Assembly: GCA_020740775.1 (NCBI GenBank)
Contig: JAHEWK010000024.1
Coordinates: forward strand, 310,001 to 374,000
Reading direction: 5' to 3'
From: Ilyonectria destructans
Lineage: Eukaryota > Ascomycota > Sordariomycetes > Hypocreales > Nectriaceae
DNA length: 64,000 bases
Shown: one piece after another, positions 44,421-55,720 of the stretch
Numbering within the stretch: position 1 is the stretch's first letter
Layout: every line of letters starts with the position of its first letter
The notes under the pieces: model-generated
Seen by the model: the letters and a program-made list of their open reading frames with translations, nothing else
Database searches by the model: none
What the model was told of the DNA's origin: nothing
Made by a program: the position numbers and the translations under genes

Positions 44421-45191
44421 CCAACAAGCGCCGTACTGGGAGGTGTCGCTCGTTTCCAACCTTCTGTAGAATCAAGCTGCGGCTTCCTCTGATATTATTA
44501 GCCCAAATTGGCCACTTGACCCTTGAATGCATTCTCAAGGGCGGATGACTGCCTATCAACATTCAGCCCCCAACGCACATTATACTGGTGTAGCCCGGGG
44601 CTGAATTCGACCTCGAGAAGCAGTCGGAAGACTATGCCCTGGTCCTCTCGACTGGATTATCGTAATCCGCTTGCCCCTACTGTGATATCGTATGCGCATC
44701 AATTGCCACTCGTACGCTTGGGTCCCCTGACCGTCCTCGTAATAGGATTTAAAAATAATATAGTTTCAACTACTTATTATTCTACTTACTATACATGGAT
44801 ACTACATATCCCGTAGAACATTAGTCTTTGACAATTATGATTTGTTATGTAATTTATTGCATCGGCTAATTATTATTTAAGATAATATCTGACTTACTCA
44901 GATGATATCAGCGACATGCTTCATCGGCACCACCGGAGTTGTGACGACAAACATCATTCTTGAAAGCGACCCCTCACTTGTGCTGATGAATCGATACCGA
45001 AAGCCCCGCACATATCCGATGTCGTGATTAGCATCTACGTCTGTCGTCATCGCGTTCCCTCTACGTTAATTACTAATTGTAAGTCTGACGGTATTTCTCA
45101 TTGTAATAAATAATGGCTTGTCCCCAAAACAAGGAGCGAAATTCCCCTTCGAGAACATATCCTGAAACCTACGATTGAAAACACAAGCGCC
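44421..45191. other. Partly AT-rich spacer
   Basis: The stretch 44750-44900 is very AT-rich, consistent with old RIP of repeat remains. The last part is the promoter of the FMN monooxygenase. No gene is supported. Confidence 0.45.
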
Positions 45192-46523
45192 ATGGCAAAC
45201 TCCAAGTCATTGCACCTCACCGCATTCATGCGACCAGTTAGTCTACACACTGGCGCATGGCGATATCCTGGGTCGTATCCAGATGCCAACTTCAATCTAG
45301 CTCACCTCAAATCATTCATCAAGACCTTGGAAGATGCTAAATTCGATGCCTTCTTTATGGCCGACCACCTGGCCGTCTTGAATATGCCAACCGAGGCACT
45401 TAAACGTAGCCATACCGTCACTTCTTTTGAACCCTTTACTCTGTTATCGGCGCTATCCGTGGTTACGGAGAAGATTGGTCTTGCCGCGACAGCCTCGACC
45501 ACCTACGACGAGCCATATCACATCGCCCGCCGCTTTGCTTCTTTGGACCACATCAGCAACGGAAGAGCAGCTTGGAACATTGTCACAACTGGGAATCCCG
45601 AGTCTGCCAAAAACTTTGGCCTTGATGAGCATTTGGAACACAGCGAGCGTTACAAGCGAGCTCGGGAGTTCTACGACGTTGTCACCGGTCTCTGGGACAG
45701 CTTTGCCGACGACGCTTTTGTCCGTGACCAAGAAAGCGGCGTGTTTTTCGACCCGCAGAAGCTGCATGTCTTGGATCACAAGGGCGACGCACTAAAAGTC
45801 AGAGGGCCACTCAATATTGCGCGTCCAGTCCAGGGCTGGCCTGTCATCGTTCAAGCAGGGCAATCCGAGCCTGGAAAGCAGCTCGCTGCTGAAACGGCCG
45901 AAGCAGTCTTCTGCTCGCCTAAAGACCTACAAGCTGCGAAAGCTCTGTATGCAGACATCAAGGGCAGGGCCATCGTTGCCGGGCGGGATCCCAATCACCT
46001 CAAAATCCTGCCCGCTGCCTTGATTGTCATTGGCGACACTGTCGAAGATGCACAAGCCAAGCGCCTGAAGTTGGACAGCCTGGTGCACTACGACAGCGCC
46101 ATTGCCTCACTGTCTGTCGTGCTCGGCACCGATGCGTCCGTGTTCGATCCAGACGGCCCACTGCCAGCGGATATCCCAGACACTAACGCGAGCAAAACTG
46201 CACGAGCAGGAGTCTTGAAGCTGGCTGAGGAAGAAGGGCTGACGGTTAGGCAGCTTGCACAGCGGTATGGAGGCTATGCTGGGCTTGCATTTGTTGGGAC
46301 GCCTGGGTCAGTTGCCGACGCCATGGGCACCTGGTTGGACGAGGAGGCTGCAGATGGCTTCACCGTTGTCTTTCCTTTCCTGCCGCAAGGACTTGATGAT
46401 GTTGCTCTCCGTTTGGTCCCGGAGCTGCAACGCCGAGGCATCTTCCGTCGTGATTATGAGGGAACGACACTGCGAGAACATCTTGGCCTTCCTCGACCGA
46501 AAAACCGGTTTTTTGAAGACTAA
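45192..46523 (+). CDS. FMN-dependent monooxygenase, NtaA/SnaA/DszA (luciferase-like) family
   Basis: Intronless protein of 443 aa, the usual length of this bacterial-type family. These enzymes use FMNH2 from a partner reductase to oxidise substrates such as nitrilotriacetate, sulfur heterocycles or long alkanes. Family features: the start LHLTAFMRPVSLHTGAWRYPG, FFMADHLAV, the EPFTLLSALS..TEKIGLAATASTTY block, HISNGRAAWNIVTT, and PVIVQAGQSEPGKQLAAETAEAVF. The ending FTVVFPFLPQGLDDVALRLVPELQRRGIFR is also typical. Lack of introns and strong similarity in style to bacterial proteins suggest old transfer from bacteria, though fungi hold many such genes. No flavin reductase is nearby. Confidence 0.88.
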   Translation: MANSKSLHLTAFMRPVSLHTGAWRYPGSYPDANFNLAHLKSFIKTLEDAKFDAFFMADHLAVLNMPTEALKRSHTVTSFEPFTLLSALSVVTEKIGLAATASTTYDEPYHIARRFASLDHISNGRAAWNIVTTGNPESAKNFGLDEHLEHSERYKRAREFYDVVTGLWDSFADDAFVRDQESGVFFDPQKLHVLDHKGDALKVRGPLNIARPVQGWPVIVQAGQSEPGKQLAAETAEAVFCSPKDLQAAKALYADIKGRAIVAGRDPNHLKILPAALIVIGDTVEDAQAKRLKLDSLVHYDSAIASLSVVLGTDASVFDPDGPLPADIPDTNASKTARAGVLKLAEEEGLTVRQLAQRYGGYAGLAFVGTPGSVADAMGTWLDEEAADGFTVVFPFLPQGLDDVALRLVPELQRRGIFRRDYEGTTLREHLGLPRPKNRFFED

Positions 46524-47202
46524 ATTGTCCCAAGCCTGTAATATTTACTTTTAGAAATGCAGAAATTTCATGAATTAAGTCATCGGTTGAATTCATGCAA
46601 CGCTCGGCAATTGCTCAGTCGGCGTGCCTAAAAGCGTCCCGATGCCGGCACTGATGCCAAGGCAGACGAATGCACCGATCCAGTCATAAGAAGTGCAAAT
46701 ATCCATAAAAGTCTCAGCTTTGACAGAAATAAGTGATCGCTTTCAATGTGTGCGGGCACAGCATCAACAAGGTGTCCAATCGGAGAAGAGTAGATTTCGC
46801 ACCATTTCAGCTGTGAGGCTGGGTGCAAGCCACGCCGGGCTTAGACAACCTAAGAATAGCAAGATCAAAGCAATTTAGCAGACCGACGCTCAGAACATTG
46901 CGCTAATTGAGGGGAACGCGGCAGCCTGTTTGTTTTGACTGTCAGCTGGTGGTGGAGGCTGTCCGTCACCGCATGACCAAATGACATTCAGAGCTGAGAT
47001 AACTGGCTACGGATATGCTAATGGGAAAGAATCTGGGGGTTCACAACACAGCTTCGGGCCATATTTTAAAGCCTAAATCTAGGACTATTCAATTTTCCTC
47101 GTGCAGGATCGAAGCTATAAGTAGCAAGGAATCAGCCTGGCAACCAGTTCCAGTTTGCACAATGTCTTGCAGTGTCTAGAGCCATCACGGATACCCTCAA
47201 CA
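46524..47202. other. Intergenic with a possible MFS relic
   Basis: Minus-strand codons about 46688-46593 read DWIGAFVCLGISAGIGTLLGTP and then stop. This resembles a C-terminal piece of an MFS transporter, but it is too short to be sure. Otherwise it is the promoter of the carboxypeptidase. Confidence 0.25.
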
Positions 47203-48813
47203 ATGCATCTTGCTCAATTTTGCGCCCTTGTTGGCTTATTCGCCACAGCCCAGGCCTGTCTTTTGCCTGGAGAGATCGAAGGCGATCATGCCCAACTCAG
47301 ACGCCGAACAAATTCTACTGCGTCCACTATCCACATACATGCTGGGGATCGTTTCAACGGCGGAGCTGTCGCGCCGCGAGGTCTTGGCTCTCAACCTGCA
47401 GGTGCCAAGATCGACGGCTTGATGAACGTTGCAGAAATCCAAACTGCAGTTCAAGGGCTTGTCAACAAGTTCGGAATCCAGATGTTCACTGCCCCAGACG
47501 CAACATCTCAGGGCGCAACCATGTTTGGAGGCAAAGTCGGCAACGGTCTGGATTGTGACGATGCCTACCGAGTCTACTTGATGGCAGGAATCCACGCTCG
47601 CGAGCGTGGTGGTCCAGACAATCTCATTTACTTCATCTCCGACCTTCTCTGGGCGCAGAGTCTCGGCACGGGCCTCACATATGGCAATATGGTATACACA
47701 CACGATGATGTTCTTACCGCTTTGTCGACGGGGATTGTATTCATGCCTTTAGTCAACCCAGATGGCGTAGCCTATGATCAAGCTACGGATTCCTGCTGGC
47801 GCAAAAATCGCAACCCGGGCGGCGCTGTTGACCTCAATCGAAACTTCGACTTCCTCTGGGACTTTGAGACAGATTTTGCGCCTGGGCTTGGCAGCTCACT
47901 GGCATCTTCAGACCCTAGCGAGCTGACGTATCACGGCACGAGTGCGTTTTCCGAACCAGAGACACGCAACGTCAAGTGGGTGATGGATTCGTTCCCCAAG
48001 CTACGCTGGCATATCGACTTGCATTCTTTCTCTGGTTTAGTGCTCTACCCATGGGGAGACGATACCAACCAGGCACTTGATTCCAACCAAGACTTCACCA
48101 ACTCGGCTTACAACGGCAAACGCGGTAAAGTTCCAGATACCCCTGGGCTTGAATACAAGGAGTACATCACCTTCCCTGACTGGGACGCCACTATGATCGC
48201 GGCAAACAAGGTCGCCATTGGCATGGAAGGCGCTGCAAACAGACAATATGATGCGCGCCAATCTTCGTTCCTTTATCCAACATCCGGCGCGTCTACAGAT
48301 TACGCATTCGGTCGAAGCATGGTCAACAGCGACTTAAACAAGCTGTACAGCTTTACTATCGAGTTTGGCTTCGCTGGACCGGACAGCTTTTGCCCCTTCT
48401 ACCCAGACAATAACCAATTCCACAGCAGCATACTGGAGGCTGGAGCAGGGTTCATGGAATTCCTACTCACCGCTGCACGACAAGGCCTCGGAAGCCCCAG
48501 GGAGTGTCCATCAGGAGGCGCAAGTTGCGCGGCAACGTGTGTGCCAGGCGAGTGCGGCGGCCGTGCGACCTGCGAGTTCTTCAACCCTCTCGATGGCGCA
48601 CCGAGCTTTGGGAATAGCTACTGCTTCTGCCAGGCGGGTTACAAGGCTACTGGCGTAGCAGACTCCGATACAAGCAAGCAGTACCATGTCACTTGGACGA
48701 ATGGCAACGGTGACCAAACCCATCGCGTTTTGGTCAACCCAGGACAAGACTGCTGGGATGTATGCGGGGACAACCGGTGCAGTGAAGTTCCGTTGAAAGA
48801 TAGCTGTCGATGA
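47203..48813 (+). CDS. Secreted M14 zinc carboxypeptidase with Cys-rich C-terminal region
   Basis: Intronless, about 536 aa; ATG at 47203 opens a signal peptide (MHLAQFCALVGLFATAQA). Zinc ligands are His131 and Glu134 (GIHARERGG) plus the His in IDLHSFSG. Also visible are CWRKNRNPG and VDLNRNFDF (substrate carboxylate binding) and the catalytic Glu in FTIEFGF. These fit an M14A-type carboxypeptidase that trims C-terminal residues outside the cell. A dibasic/tribasic site (RRR, 33-35) follows a short propeptide, but the propeptide is much shorter than in classic M14A enzymes. After the catalytic domain, about 100 residues rich in Cys (CAATCVPGECGGRATC; CWDVCGDNRC) form an EGF-like or lectin-like tail that most family members lack. 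Confidence 0.88.
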   Translation: MHLAQFCALVGLFATAQACLLPGEIEGDHAQLRRRTNSTASTIHIHAGDRFNGGAVAPRGLGSQPAGAKIDGLMNVAEIQTAVQGLVNKFGIQMFTAPDATSQGATMFGGKVGNGLDCDDAYRVYLMAGIHARERGGPDNLIYFISDLLWAQSLGTGLTYGNMVYTHDDVLTALSTGIVFMPLVNPDGVAYDQATDSCWRKNRNPGGAVDLNRNFDFLWDFETDFAPGLGSSLASSDPSELTYHGTSAFSEPETRNVKWVMDSFPKLRWHIDLHSFSGLVLYPWGDDTNQALDSNQDFTNSAYNGKRGKVPDTPGLEYKEYITFPDWDATMIAANKVAIGMEGAANRQYDARQSSFLYPTSGASTDYAFGRSMVNSDLNKLYSFTIEFGFAGPDSFCPFYPDNNQFHSSILEAGAGFMEFLLTAARQGLGSPRECPSGGASCAATCVPGECGGRATCEFFNPLDGAPSFGNSYCFCQAGYKATGVADSDTSKQYHVTWTNGNGDQTHRVLVNPGQDCWDVCGDNRCSEVPLKDSCR

Positions 48814-50112
48814 ACAATGCTTGAGGAATTATTTATGATATGATACCTGGGTACACTTTTTAACTTGCAATTGCTATTTTTCGCGCGATATACTTTATAT
48901 CCCGCTCCTTATATACGTCTAAGAAGAAATCTAGCCCAGCTTCCTTTCTGATGGCACCGTACGTAGAACTACCATCTAATGGCCTTTCAGCCTCTAAAAC
49001 TCTAGCCTCCTGTATATACCTCAAGACTAGCTCACTAACCTCCAGCTTGGTTCCAGCGTCCGTCGCACACTTGTATCTGCTGTACAGCGTTTGCAAAACC
49101 GAAAACGAAGAAACTCAAAAAGAGTCTATAATATAAAGAAGCAAGATCCATAGTGCCGGGAAGCCCTCGGGGGTCGGGCCTCGGAGCGACAAGGGAAACG
49201 TCTTGGACTCAGCAGAAAGGCAAGGCCCGGGGCTACAAGACCGTTACACAGACACTGACTCGTCACTTTATATAAACGACCGGGATGCATTAGATTAGAG
49301 AAGTAACGTATCATGTGATCAGGAGGCGATCGACGAATCGATCTCCGTCGATGGGCGTACGTGCATAGCTTGTCCATGCAATGAATTGTATTAGGTGTCG
49401 AAAGCGGTTGTGCTACGCCTTCTCTCGTGATGGAGATGACCACCGCTAAGAGATTTGGCGTCAACTCTAACATCCTGTTAATGCAGGATCGGCTCTTGGA
49501 CAGACAGGGAAGGATTTTAGGGCTGGAGAGATGTGATACGATGGCTTGATCGACTGGCAAGGCCAGGCATTGCCTGATTTTGTACGACAGGGGCTCTGGA
49601 AAAGATCTAGTCCTCTCCTCTGTGAAACACGCAGCCAATTGCAAGACATAAATCCTAGTACTGTACGTCTGGGGAAAGTGGAATACGAGTCAGTGTTCTT
49701 AACGCCGCCTCTTAGTCCCACTCTAACCGCCTCGACACATCAACTAATCTGGATAAGGCTGCTGAAGACATTTTAGTATTGTGATTTCCCATGGTGACAA
49801 CTGTGATTGAAATGGTGAGTGCACCCTAGTTTTACGTAGTGACAAACTACTGAACGCCAAGTGAGGAGGAGTCTGAAAAAAACGCCCGTCGTCATACCCA
49901 AGCGAACCCTACGGTTGATGCTCAATTATCTCAACGGCTAGCACATGACAGCTGAGCTCAACGTAACATGTACATCGACAGCAAAATCCCTAAAGCTAGA
50001 CCTGCAGCAAAAGTGTACAGGGTGGCAAAGATGTTCTCTAACCTCCCCTGTCGAACTTGACTTCCATCTGCCCCATGAAGTGCTAAGATATAGCATAGTC
50101 AGCCAACCCATA
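48814..50112. other. Intergenic with an unassigned short frame
   Basis: A minus-strand frame at 48860-49096 (SELVLRYIQEARVLEAER and following) has protein-like composition but no ATG and no family I know; it may be the tail of a dead gene. No other gene is supported. Confidence 0.3.
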
Positions 50113-52862
50113 TCATTCACAGTGAGGGAATTTGATACGAGATAATTGTCTTAGGTGGGGACATAAACACGTACCAGCGAGAGGAGAGGAAATGACTTTA
50201 CGCCTCATTGCTTTAACGAGACAAGCATACACTGCTTGATCTGTGCTCAAGCTAATGCTCGGCTCCTCGACAGACCATTTGCCCCCGATTCCTCGAGTCC
50301 TCGTTCTCGGATGCTGACGTTTCAAATTTGAAGTTGCCAGCTCCAACGCCGTTATCCCAAAACGACACCTGCGCTCCACATCCGCTCCCGCTGAAATGAG
50401 GTGCTCAAGCGATTGGACTGCCCCAAGATCTACGGCATGGATGACAGCAGTGATTCCAAGGTAGTCCTCACACTCAAGAGCAAGGCCTGCGTCTAACAGC
50501 TGCTTGAGATACGGCCTTCCGTTTCTTGTTGCATCAATGATCTCTGAGCCACATCGTATGCCATGGTCCGTTCTAGCTGGTTGTTGGTCCCTTCGGCCGT
50601 ATCCGTGCCTTAGAATGGTCTCCAGTACGGGTGGTAAATCATCGTCCCAGCCCATGGCCACGTAGAGGGCATTGTAACTGTGATGATTTTGCTGCTTGAG
50701 AATCCAAGGCAGGATCCAAAGCTCTGGCTCTGGTGACAGTGTCTGTCTGCCTGCGATAGGCTTATGTTGAGTAATGAAGGTCCACCGCTCCAGCAAGTCC
50801 TCCAACACCGAAGAACACATATTGTGATCTCTCAAGAACCATTCTTCCTGCTCTAGACTCGCTCCTGCCTCTGCAAGCGCCACTACGACGTGCAGGTTTC
50901 CTTTGAACGCGGCGTGGCGGATGTGAGTTTTGTCTTGCTCGGATAGTGTCTCGTCTAGGTCGATACCGCAGTCGAGCATTGGTTTCACCATTTCCACAGT
51001 TCCGTAGGAGCAGATTGCCCTCATGAATAATACTCGATCGACTCGGGAAGCGGATTTGAGCCACGCTCTTTGCGTATCAGCGTCTAGTTCAGGTACGGCT
51101 TCAAACCGTGGACGGGGATCAGATGAGATCTCGGCAGGCGTACGCATGGCGCAAAACTCTACCTCCAGTTTTCGTCTGAACGAGTGATTTGATCGAGCGA
51201 GGGAGGATATTAACCATAAATCCTTTGATTCGAAATCTTGAAGCATGTCGAGCTCAGTGAACCGATTTAAGATTTGTGTGAGGTACTCAAGCCCTTGGGA
51301 CATTTGGAACATAAGCAGGAGTGAGGACTGGCCATTGTTGTCAGAGATAGAAAGGTTCGCGCCATGTTGTATCAAGAGGCTGGCTAATGGCTGCATTCTT
51401 GTGAACGCTGTGGGGCCTTCCAGCATGAATTGACAGCACTGCATGAGCGCGGTCCTAAGCACATGTTAAGCATTCAATATTAATCTATGCAGCATGTTGA
51501 ACTACCTGTTGTTTCGGTTGACAATATCAACATCAATGACGCTAGTAGATTGTAGCAGTGTTTGACATAGTTCAGGCATGTTTGGGACTCCAATGCCGTG
51601 TCTAACCACAATTTCCTAGTTCTTTATTAGGCTTCTTATCCCTCGTTCTATAATCTTAGAATCTAAGTTGCTCACATGTAGAAGAGAGTTTCCGGTAGAA
51701 GCCAGGATATCTGTTGGACGAGCCTGCCCTGATGCGAACATTTGCCGAATCGCTGTAGCATTTCCAGCGTTGAGGTGCCGGCGCAAGTCAGCATTGTGGT
51801 TATAACTGTATGTTTGAAGCGTAAACTTAACGTCTCCCGAGAGGGAATCCTGGCGCAAGGTCAGGCGAAGAGCTGATCTAGACCAAAACGTAAAGGGATA
51901 CAGAAACACATCCAAGCACCAACTTTTCTGCTCTGGCAGTCCTTGGTCTTTCTTGGACGGTGTGCAAGACTTGATGCGTTTTCCAGAAACAAAGCCAAGA
52001 GGGATGTAGAAGTTAAACATTCTGCATTTCAACTCGTAAGCGACTGAGCCGGTGCTGTTGTGATAATCTTCTCTTGGAAACGCGGTGGCGACGTTTACAA
52101 GCTTCGGTCCGGATCTTGTTTTGCCTGCTCTCTTCAAGAAAAGTGATCCGGTCTGCTCCACAGCAGAGCGGGTGGCTTCGATGACGTGCCTTTCTTGCAA
52201 TGTTGACCATGACAGACCATCGAGCTTCTCAGCAACAGCTTGGCGGAGTTCCTTCTCTATGCAGTTCTCTTCATTTCGGTCTAAGACCAGGAGACTGTCA
52301 ACTTTAATCATATTCTCATGTCGATCGTTTCTCGTTCCCAATTGCAAGTGAAGGCTTCTGATTCGTTTCCTGGAGCCAGAACAGTTAGAACAGAGGAAAC
52401 TTCTGAGATCAATGTGACAGACTCTTGTAGGACGTTTAGCATGAATATGAACGAGCACTGGTGTTTGAACAGCATTTTCTCGAATCGTTCTATTTCGTGA
52501 CTAGATTTCACCGTGCGGAGCCGTGCCCTAACCATTTTCGAAGATCGTGAAGGTCTGTTGAAGTGGTCTTGGAGTTTATCGAGCGTCGCGAGAAGAGTTT
52601 GGAGATCGTCTCTGGTGGCGATGACATGCTCATCACAGGAGGCTGCGAGTCTAGTGATATCGTCGAGAGAATCTCCTCCAGGAGCGCCTAAGGCTTTTAT
52701 TTCATCCAACACGCCCTTCATACGCTGCATCGTTTGACACAGTCGCCTAATGTCGTCAGGGGCGTCGGATAGTTGTGTTTGAAGCCGGTGTAAGGCGCTG
52801 AGACTTTTGACCACAAGCTCAGTAACGCTACCTACGCTTGCGACAAAAGCAAAAGCCTCCAT
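50113..52862 (-). CDS. STAND N-domain / ankyrin-repeat protein (one unresolved junction)
   Basis: The first part (ATG 52862) is the fungal N-terminal domain found in front of STAND proteins (MEAFAFVASVGSVTELVVKS, then RLCQTMQRMKGVLDEIKALG), about 150 aa of helices. Clear splice joins are 51675-51616 (GTGAGC..CTAG) and 51505-51455 (GTAGTT..CTTAG). They connect a middle region (DVFLYPFTFWSRSALRLTLRQ, a typical pre-ankyrin segment) to ankyrin units such as HIRHAAFKGNLHVVVALAEAGASLE and YLGITAVIHAVDLGAVQSLEHLISAGADV. Between about 52420 and 52310 the frame must change. An intron ending at the GAG before NMIKVD would keep phase but has a weak donor, so a frameshift is possible. No NACHT domain is present. 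Role probably recognition or scaffolding. Confidence 0.7.
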
Positions 52863-53503
52863 GTTTGCTGATAAATGAACAGAGACAATTATTAGCCTTT
52901 GGCTTGATAGAACGCCTTGGGAGACACTCGAAACCTGGGTAATTGGAAGTAATGAAGCTCCTGATGGCAATGTGTAGCGAGTGAATTGTGGCTGGACTTG
53001 CAATGTCCTCACAAGCAGTGGCACGCTTGAGTACAAGTTTCAAAACCGGGTTCTTCTCTATAAAAAAAGATCAATTAGAAGGTGTGACTCACACAAAAAC
53101 AGAGAAGGTGATGATTGAGAATCAAGTGACACTTGATTCGAAGACGAAGTTCTTGCTTTGGAGGGAAAAGCAGCCTACGTATGCTTTGATATAACCTTTC
53201 AGCCATCAATACGTCATTCTTCTGCACTTTGCAGGCAGCTTCGCTAAAACAAGGCAAACAAGGCAAACATGGCGACTGCATAAGTGTATCTTTTGTCAGG
53301 CCGCGAGGCTTTCCGTAAGTGCCCTGCGAATTGATGAGTAACTACCGATCCGCATTAGGCAAACAGTGAGGCGGACAGCAAGGTAGACAAGGTAACCAGG
53401 CTCTGTGATTCATATTTGCGTATAAATACCCCCTCTTGGCAACGGCCAGATGATTGAGATTCATAGTCAGTCATTGCGTAAATGAACTGCGCACACTGTA
53501 GCC
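52863..53503. other. Divergent promoter region
   Basis: Lies between the STAND-N/ankyrin gene and the next plus-strand gene. A TATA-like GTATAAATACC is at about 53421. No gene is supported. Confidence 0.45.
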
Positions 53504-54031
53504 ATGGCGACAATGAGCTACTCCTTGCTCTCATTTTCCATTACGACACTTACAGCTTTTGGCCTCATCATCTTTTTTTTCAAGCGATTTCCCAAGAATC
53601 TCCAGCGAAGCCGCGCTCTTCCAGAAACTGACGCGGCATCAAGCTTAGAGTCTGGAGACATACCAAAATACATCACCGCATCAGACAACGCCGAAATACG
53701 TCGAGATCAATGGGTTGCCAGACTGACAGAACACGTCTTCTATCATCGGCATAAGCGCGCTCACAACGTTTTGACCATCAACAATGACCTCGACTATCAC
53801 TTCAGAAGCAACACTATAATCGAGGATCAAGTCATCGCCTATGAGAACCCCTCTCATAGCCCCATTTCCTTCCGTGTTCTTGCCTTCGATGAAGGGGAGG
53901 TTGTTAACTTCGGCGATGGAGGTTTTATCAACTGGCATTTCCTTGGCGACTACAGTCGCCATGGTGTCTCTTCCGTGTCGTTTGACGCGTCCAATGAGAA
54001 ACGAAGAGCGGAAGGATTGTACCGTTTGTAA
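53504..54031 (+). CDS. Small hypothetical protein with an N-terminal membrane anchor or signal
   Basis: Single exon, 175 aa; the ATG is in a strong context (GCCATGG) about 80 nt after a TATA-like box. Residues 5-27 are hydrophobic (LLSFSITTLTAFGLIIFFF) and are followed by a basic patch, so it is either a signal anchor or a signal peptide. The rest ends with the block NFGDGGFINWHFLGDYSRHG, of the type I associate with small fungal proteins of unknown role. No Cys pairs are visible. Expressed gene plausible, function unknown. Confidence 0.6.
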   Translation: MATMSYSLLSFSITTLTAFGLIIFFFKRFPKNLQRSRALPETDAASSLESGDIPKYITASDNAEIRRDQWVARLTEHVFYHRHKRAHNVLTINNDLDYHFRSNTIIEDQVIAYENPSHSPISFRVLAFDEGEVVNFGDGGFINWHFLGDYSRHGVSSVSFDASNEKRRAEGLYRL

Positions 54032-54659
54032 TTGCAGATACTGAATAGCACGAGGAGTCTCTACTGCACCATTTTACATCACCGACGTTCTTACTGACGA
54101 GACAATCACCACTATTGAGAACGCCCCTTAACCCATTCCCTCACTTCTATTCTCTATCTGTCTGTCGCTGTCATCAATAGCGCTTGCTCCGAGGAATGAT
54201 TCCGTTCAGGTACACATATCTGAGCAGGGTCACAAATTTACCAATGTCTCTACTAGGATGGCATCATTATAGACATAAATGTTCAAGGCTCCTTGCGCGT
54301 TTCCATAGCCACCCAGTTCCCACCCACCTCTGCTATTCATGTTGCCAGCCATGCTGCACAAGCCTTCTAACTACAAGGCAACTGTTCTAAGGCGCCAATG
54401 ATATCATTGAGTCACAGAGTCAGCAACTCACCCTTGAAAGAGCGTAAACCCAGTTAGGTGGAACTAATTCACAAGTGGGAAGAACTTTGATTAGGTACTA
54501 ATAAACGTACAGAGCATTCAAATAAATGAAAATTGAAAGAACACCATTCCGCAGCAACCCCAACGCTTTCATCGAAATTACAATATCGATACGAAGTTTC
54601 CGTCCCTATCTTCAAGAAGAAGGATGCGACTCGGGAGGCTATCACTGTGCTCCAGCCTC
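54032..54659. other. Convergent 3' spacer
   Basis: No supported gene. Confidence 0.45.
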
Positions 54660-55720
54660 TTATGCGAGCTCGCTTCGGACTGCAGGCGAATTTGCAGGTG
54701 TGTTCAATTCCAGTCGTGGCACGGATTCAGCTGGGAGCTCCTGCTTAAGGACAGGTGAAGGCACAGTGTTTTCGGTGGTAGAAACGGCACCACGCGCTCT
54801 TTTCCGTTTCCAGAGGAAGAATGAAATAGCCATGATGACCAGAAGAACACCACCGCTGACACCCCCGCCAATCCCAGCTTTGGCAGCAATCGACAGCCCA
54901 TTTTCTGAGTTGTTGGGAGGAGTGCCAGTGCCAGAGATCCTGCTTTGCCCAGTGGCCGTGGCTGTGTGTGAGGACGAAGCTATGTCTGTCGATTGGTGGA
55001 TGAGCTGGAACAAAGGTGCGTTGAGGATCATAGTGCTGATGACCGTGACCGAGTCTTCGCCTGACCCTGTTACGATGGCGGCCGTTGGTAGTTCGAGATA
55101 TCTAAAGCTGTTGCTCTTGCCTGAGGAACAAAATACTGCTGGGAACGATCCTGTAGTGGCAATACTGTAGCATGTGTGTGCGTGATCGGCATCCCAGTCG
55201 AATTTACATGTGTAACCACTGGTTGCATGCGAGTCAGTCCCGAGCCTCGAAAATAGGAAACAACGTACGTTGGACAACATCCAATACCGGTCTCTCCCTC
55301 TAACAGAGGGAACTGGAACGTGAATCCAGATACATCGGCGGTTCCTGTGGCAGAGCATCTCTTCTCATACCCTGTGGGGCACGAGATACCTGGTGAGTAG
55401 TAGCCCCAGCCACGCAGTTCCTTGTTCGTCTGCGTCACAGAGCCTGTACGATCCGGCCAGCAGTCCACGTTGTCCTGGACGCCTTGCGTGTTGAGGTCAT
55501 TGTCGCTACAGGTCTGCCCTTGCCAGCCCCAGTAGCAGGCCGGACATCCTTGCACAATGACTCTACAGCTCTCTGGGTATGTGAACGGGGTTGTCAACGG
55601 GCCCAGGTTCGTTCGTACCGTGGCCATTTCTGGAAGCAGCAGCGTCTCGAGAGCACAGAAGCCGAAGACGAAGAAGAAAATGAGCGAATTTTCGGAGAAA
55701 GAAAAAGAAACAGGCTGCAT
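54660..55720 (-). CDS. Single-pass surface protein, wall-sensor-like
   Basis: Exons 55720..55269 and 55218..54660, about 336 aa; the 50-nt intron (GTACGT..CCAG) restores GCCPTGYTC. An N-terminal hydrophobic stretch (LIFFFVFGFCALETLLL) acts as a signal peptide. The outside part is Cys-rich (CPACYWGWQGQTC, CPTGYEKRCSATG, CCPTGY) and is followed by a Ser/Thr-rich stalk. One membrane helix (GGGVSGGVLLVIMAISFFLW) comes before a basic KRKR stop-transfer and a short cytosolic tail. This layout is like Mid2/Wsc-type wall stress sensors and many fungus-specific relatives, but no WSC domain is recognisable. Confidence 0.8.

Noticed and set aside
49126..49260. Possible solo LTR (minus strand starting TGTAACGG near 49243)
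   Set aside because: Its start resembles the LTR at 17955, but I could find neither the other end nor a target duplication.
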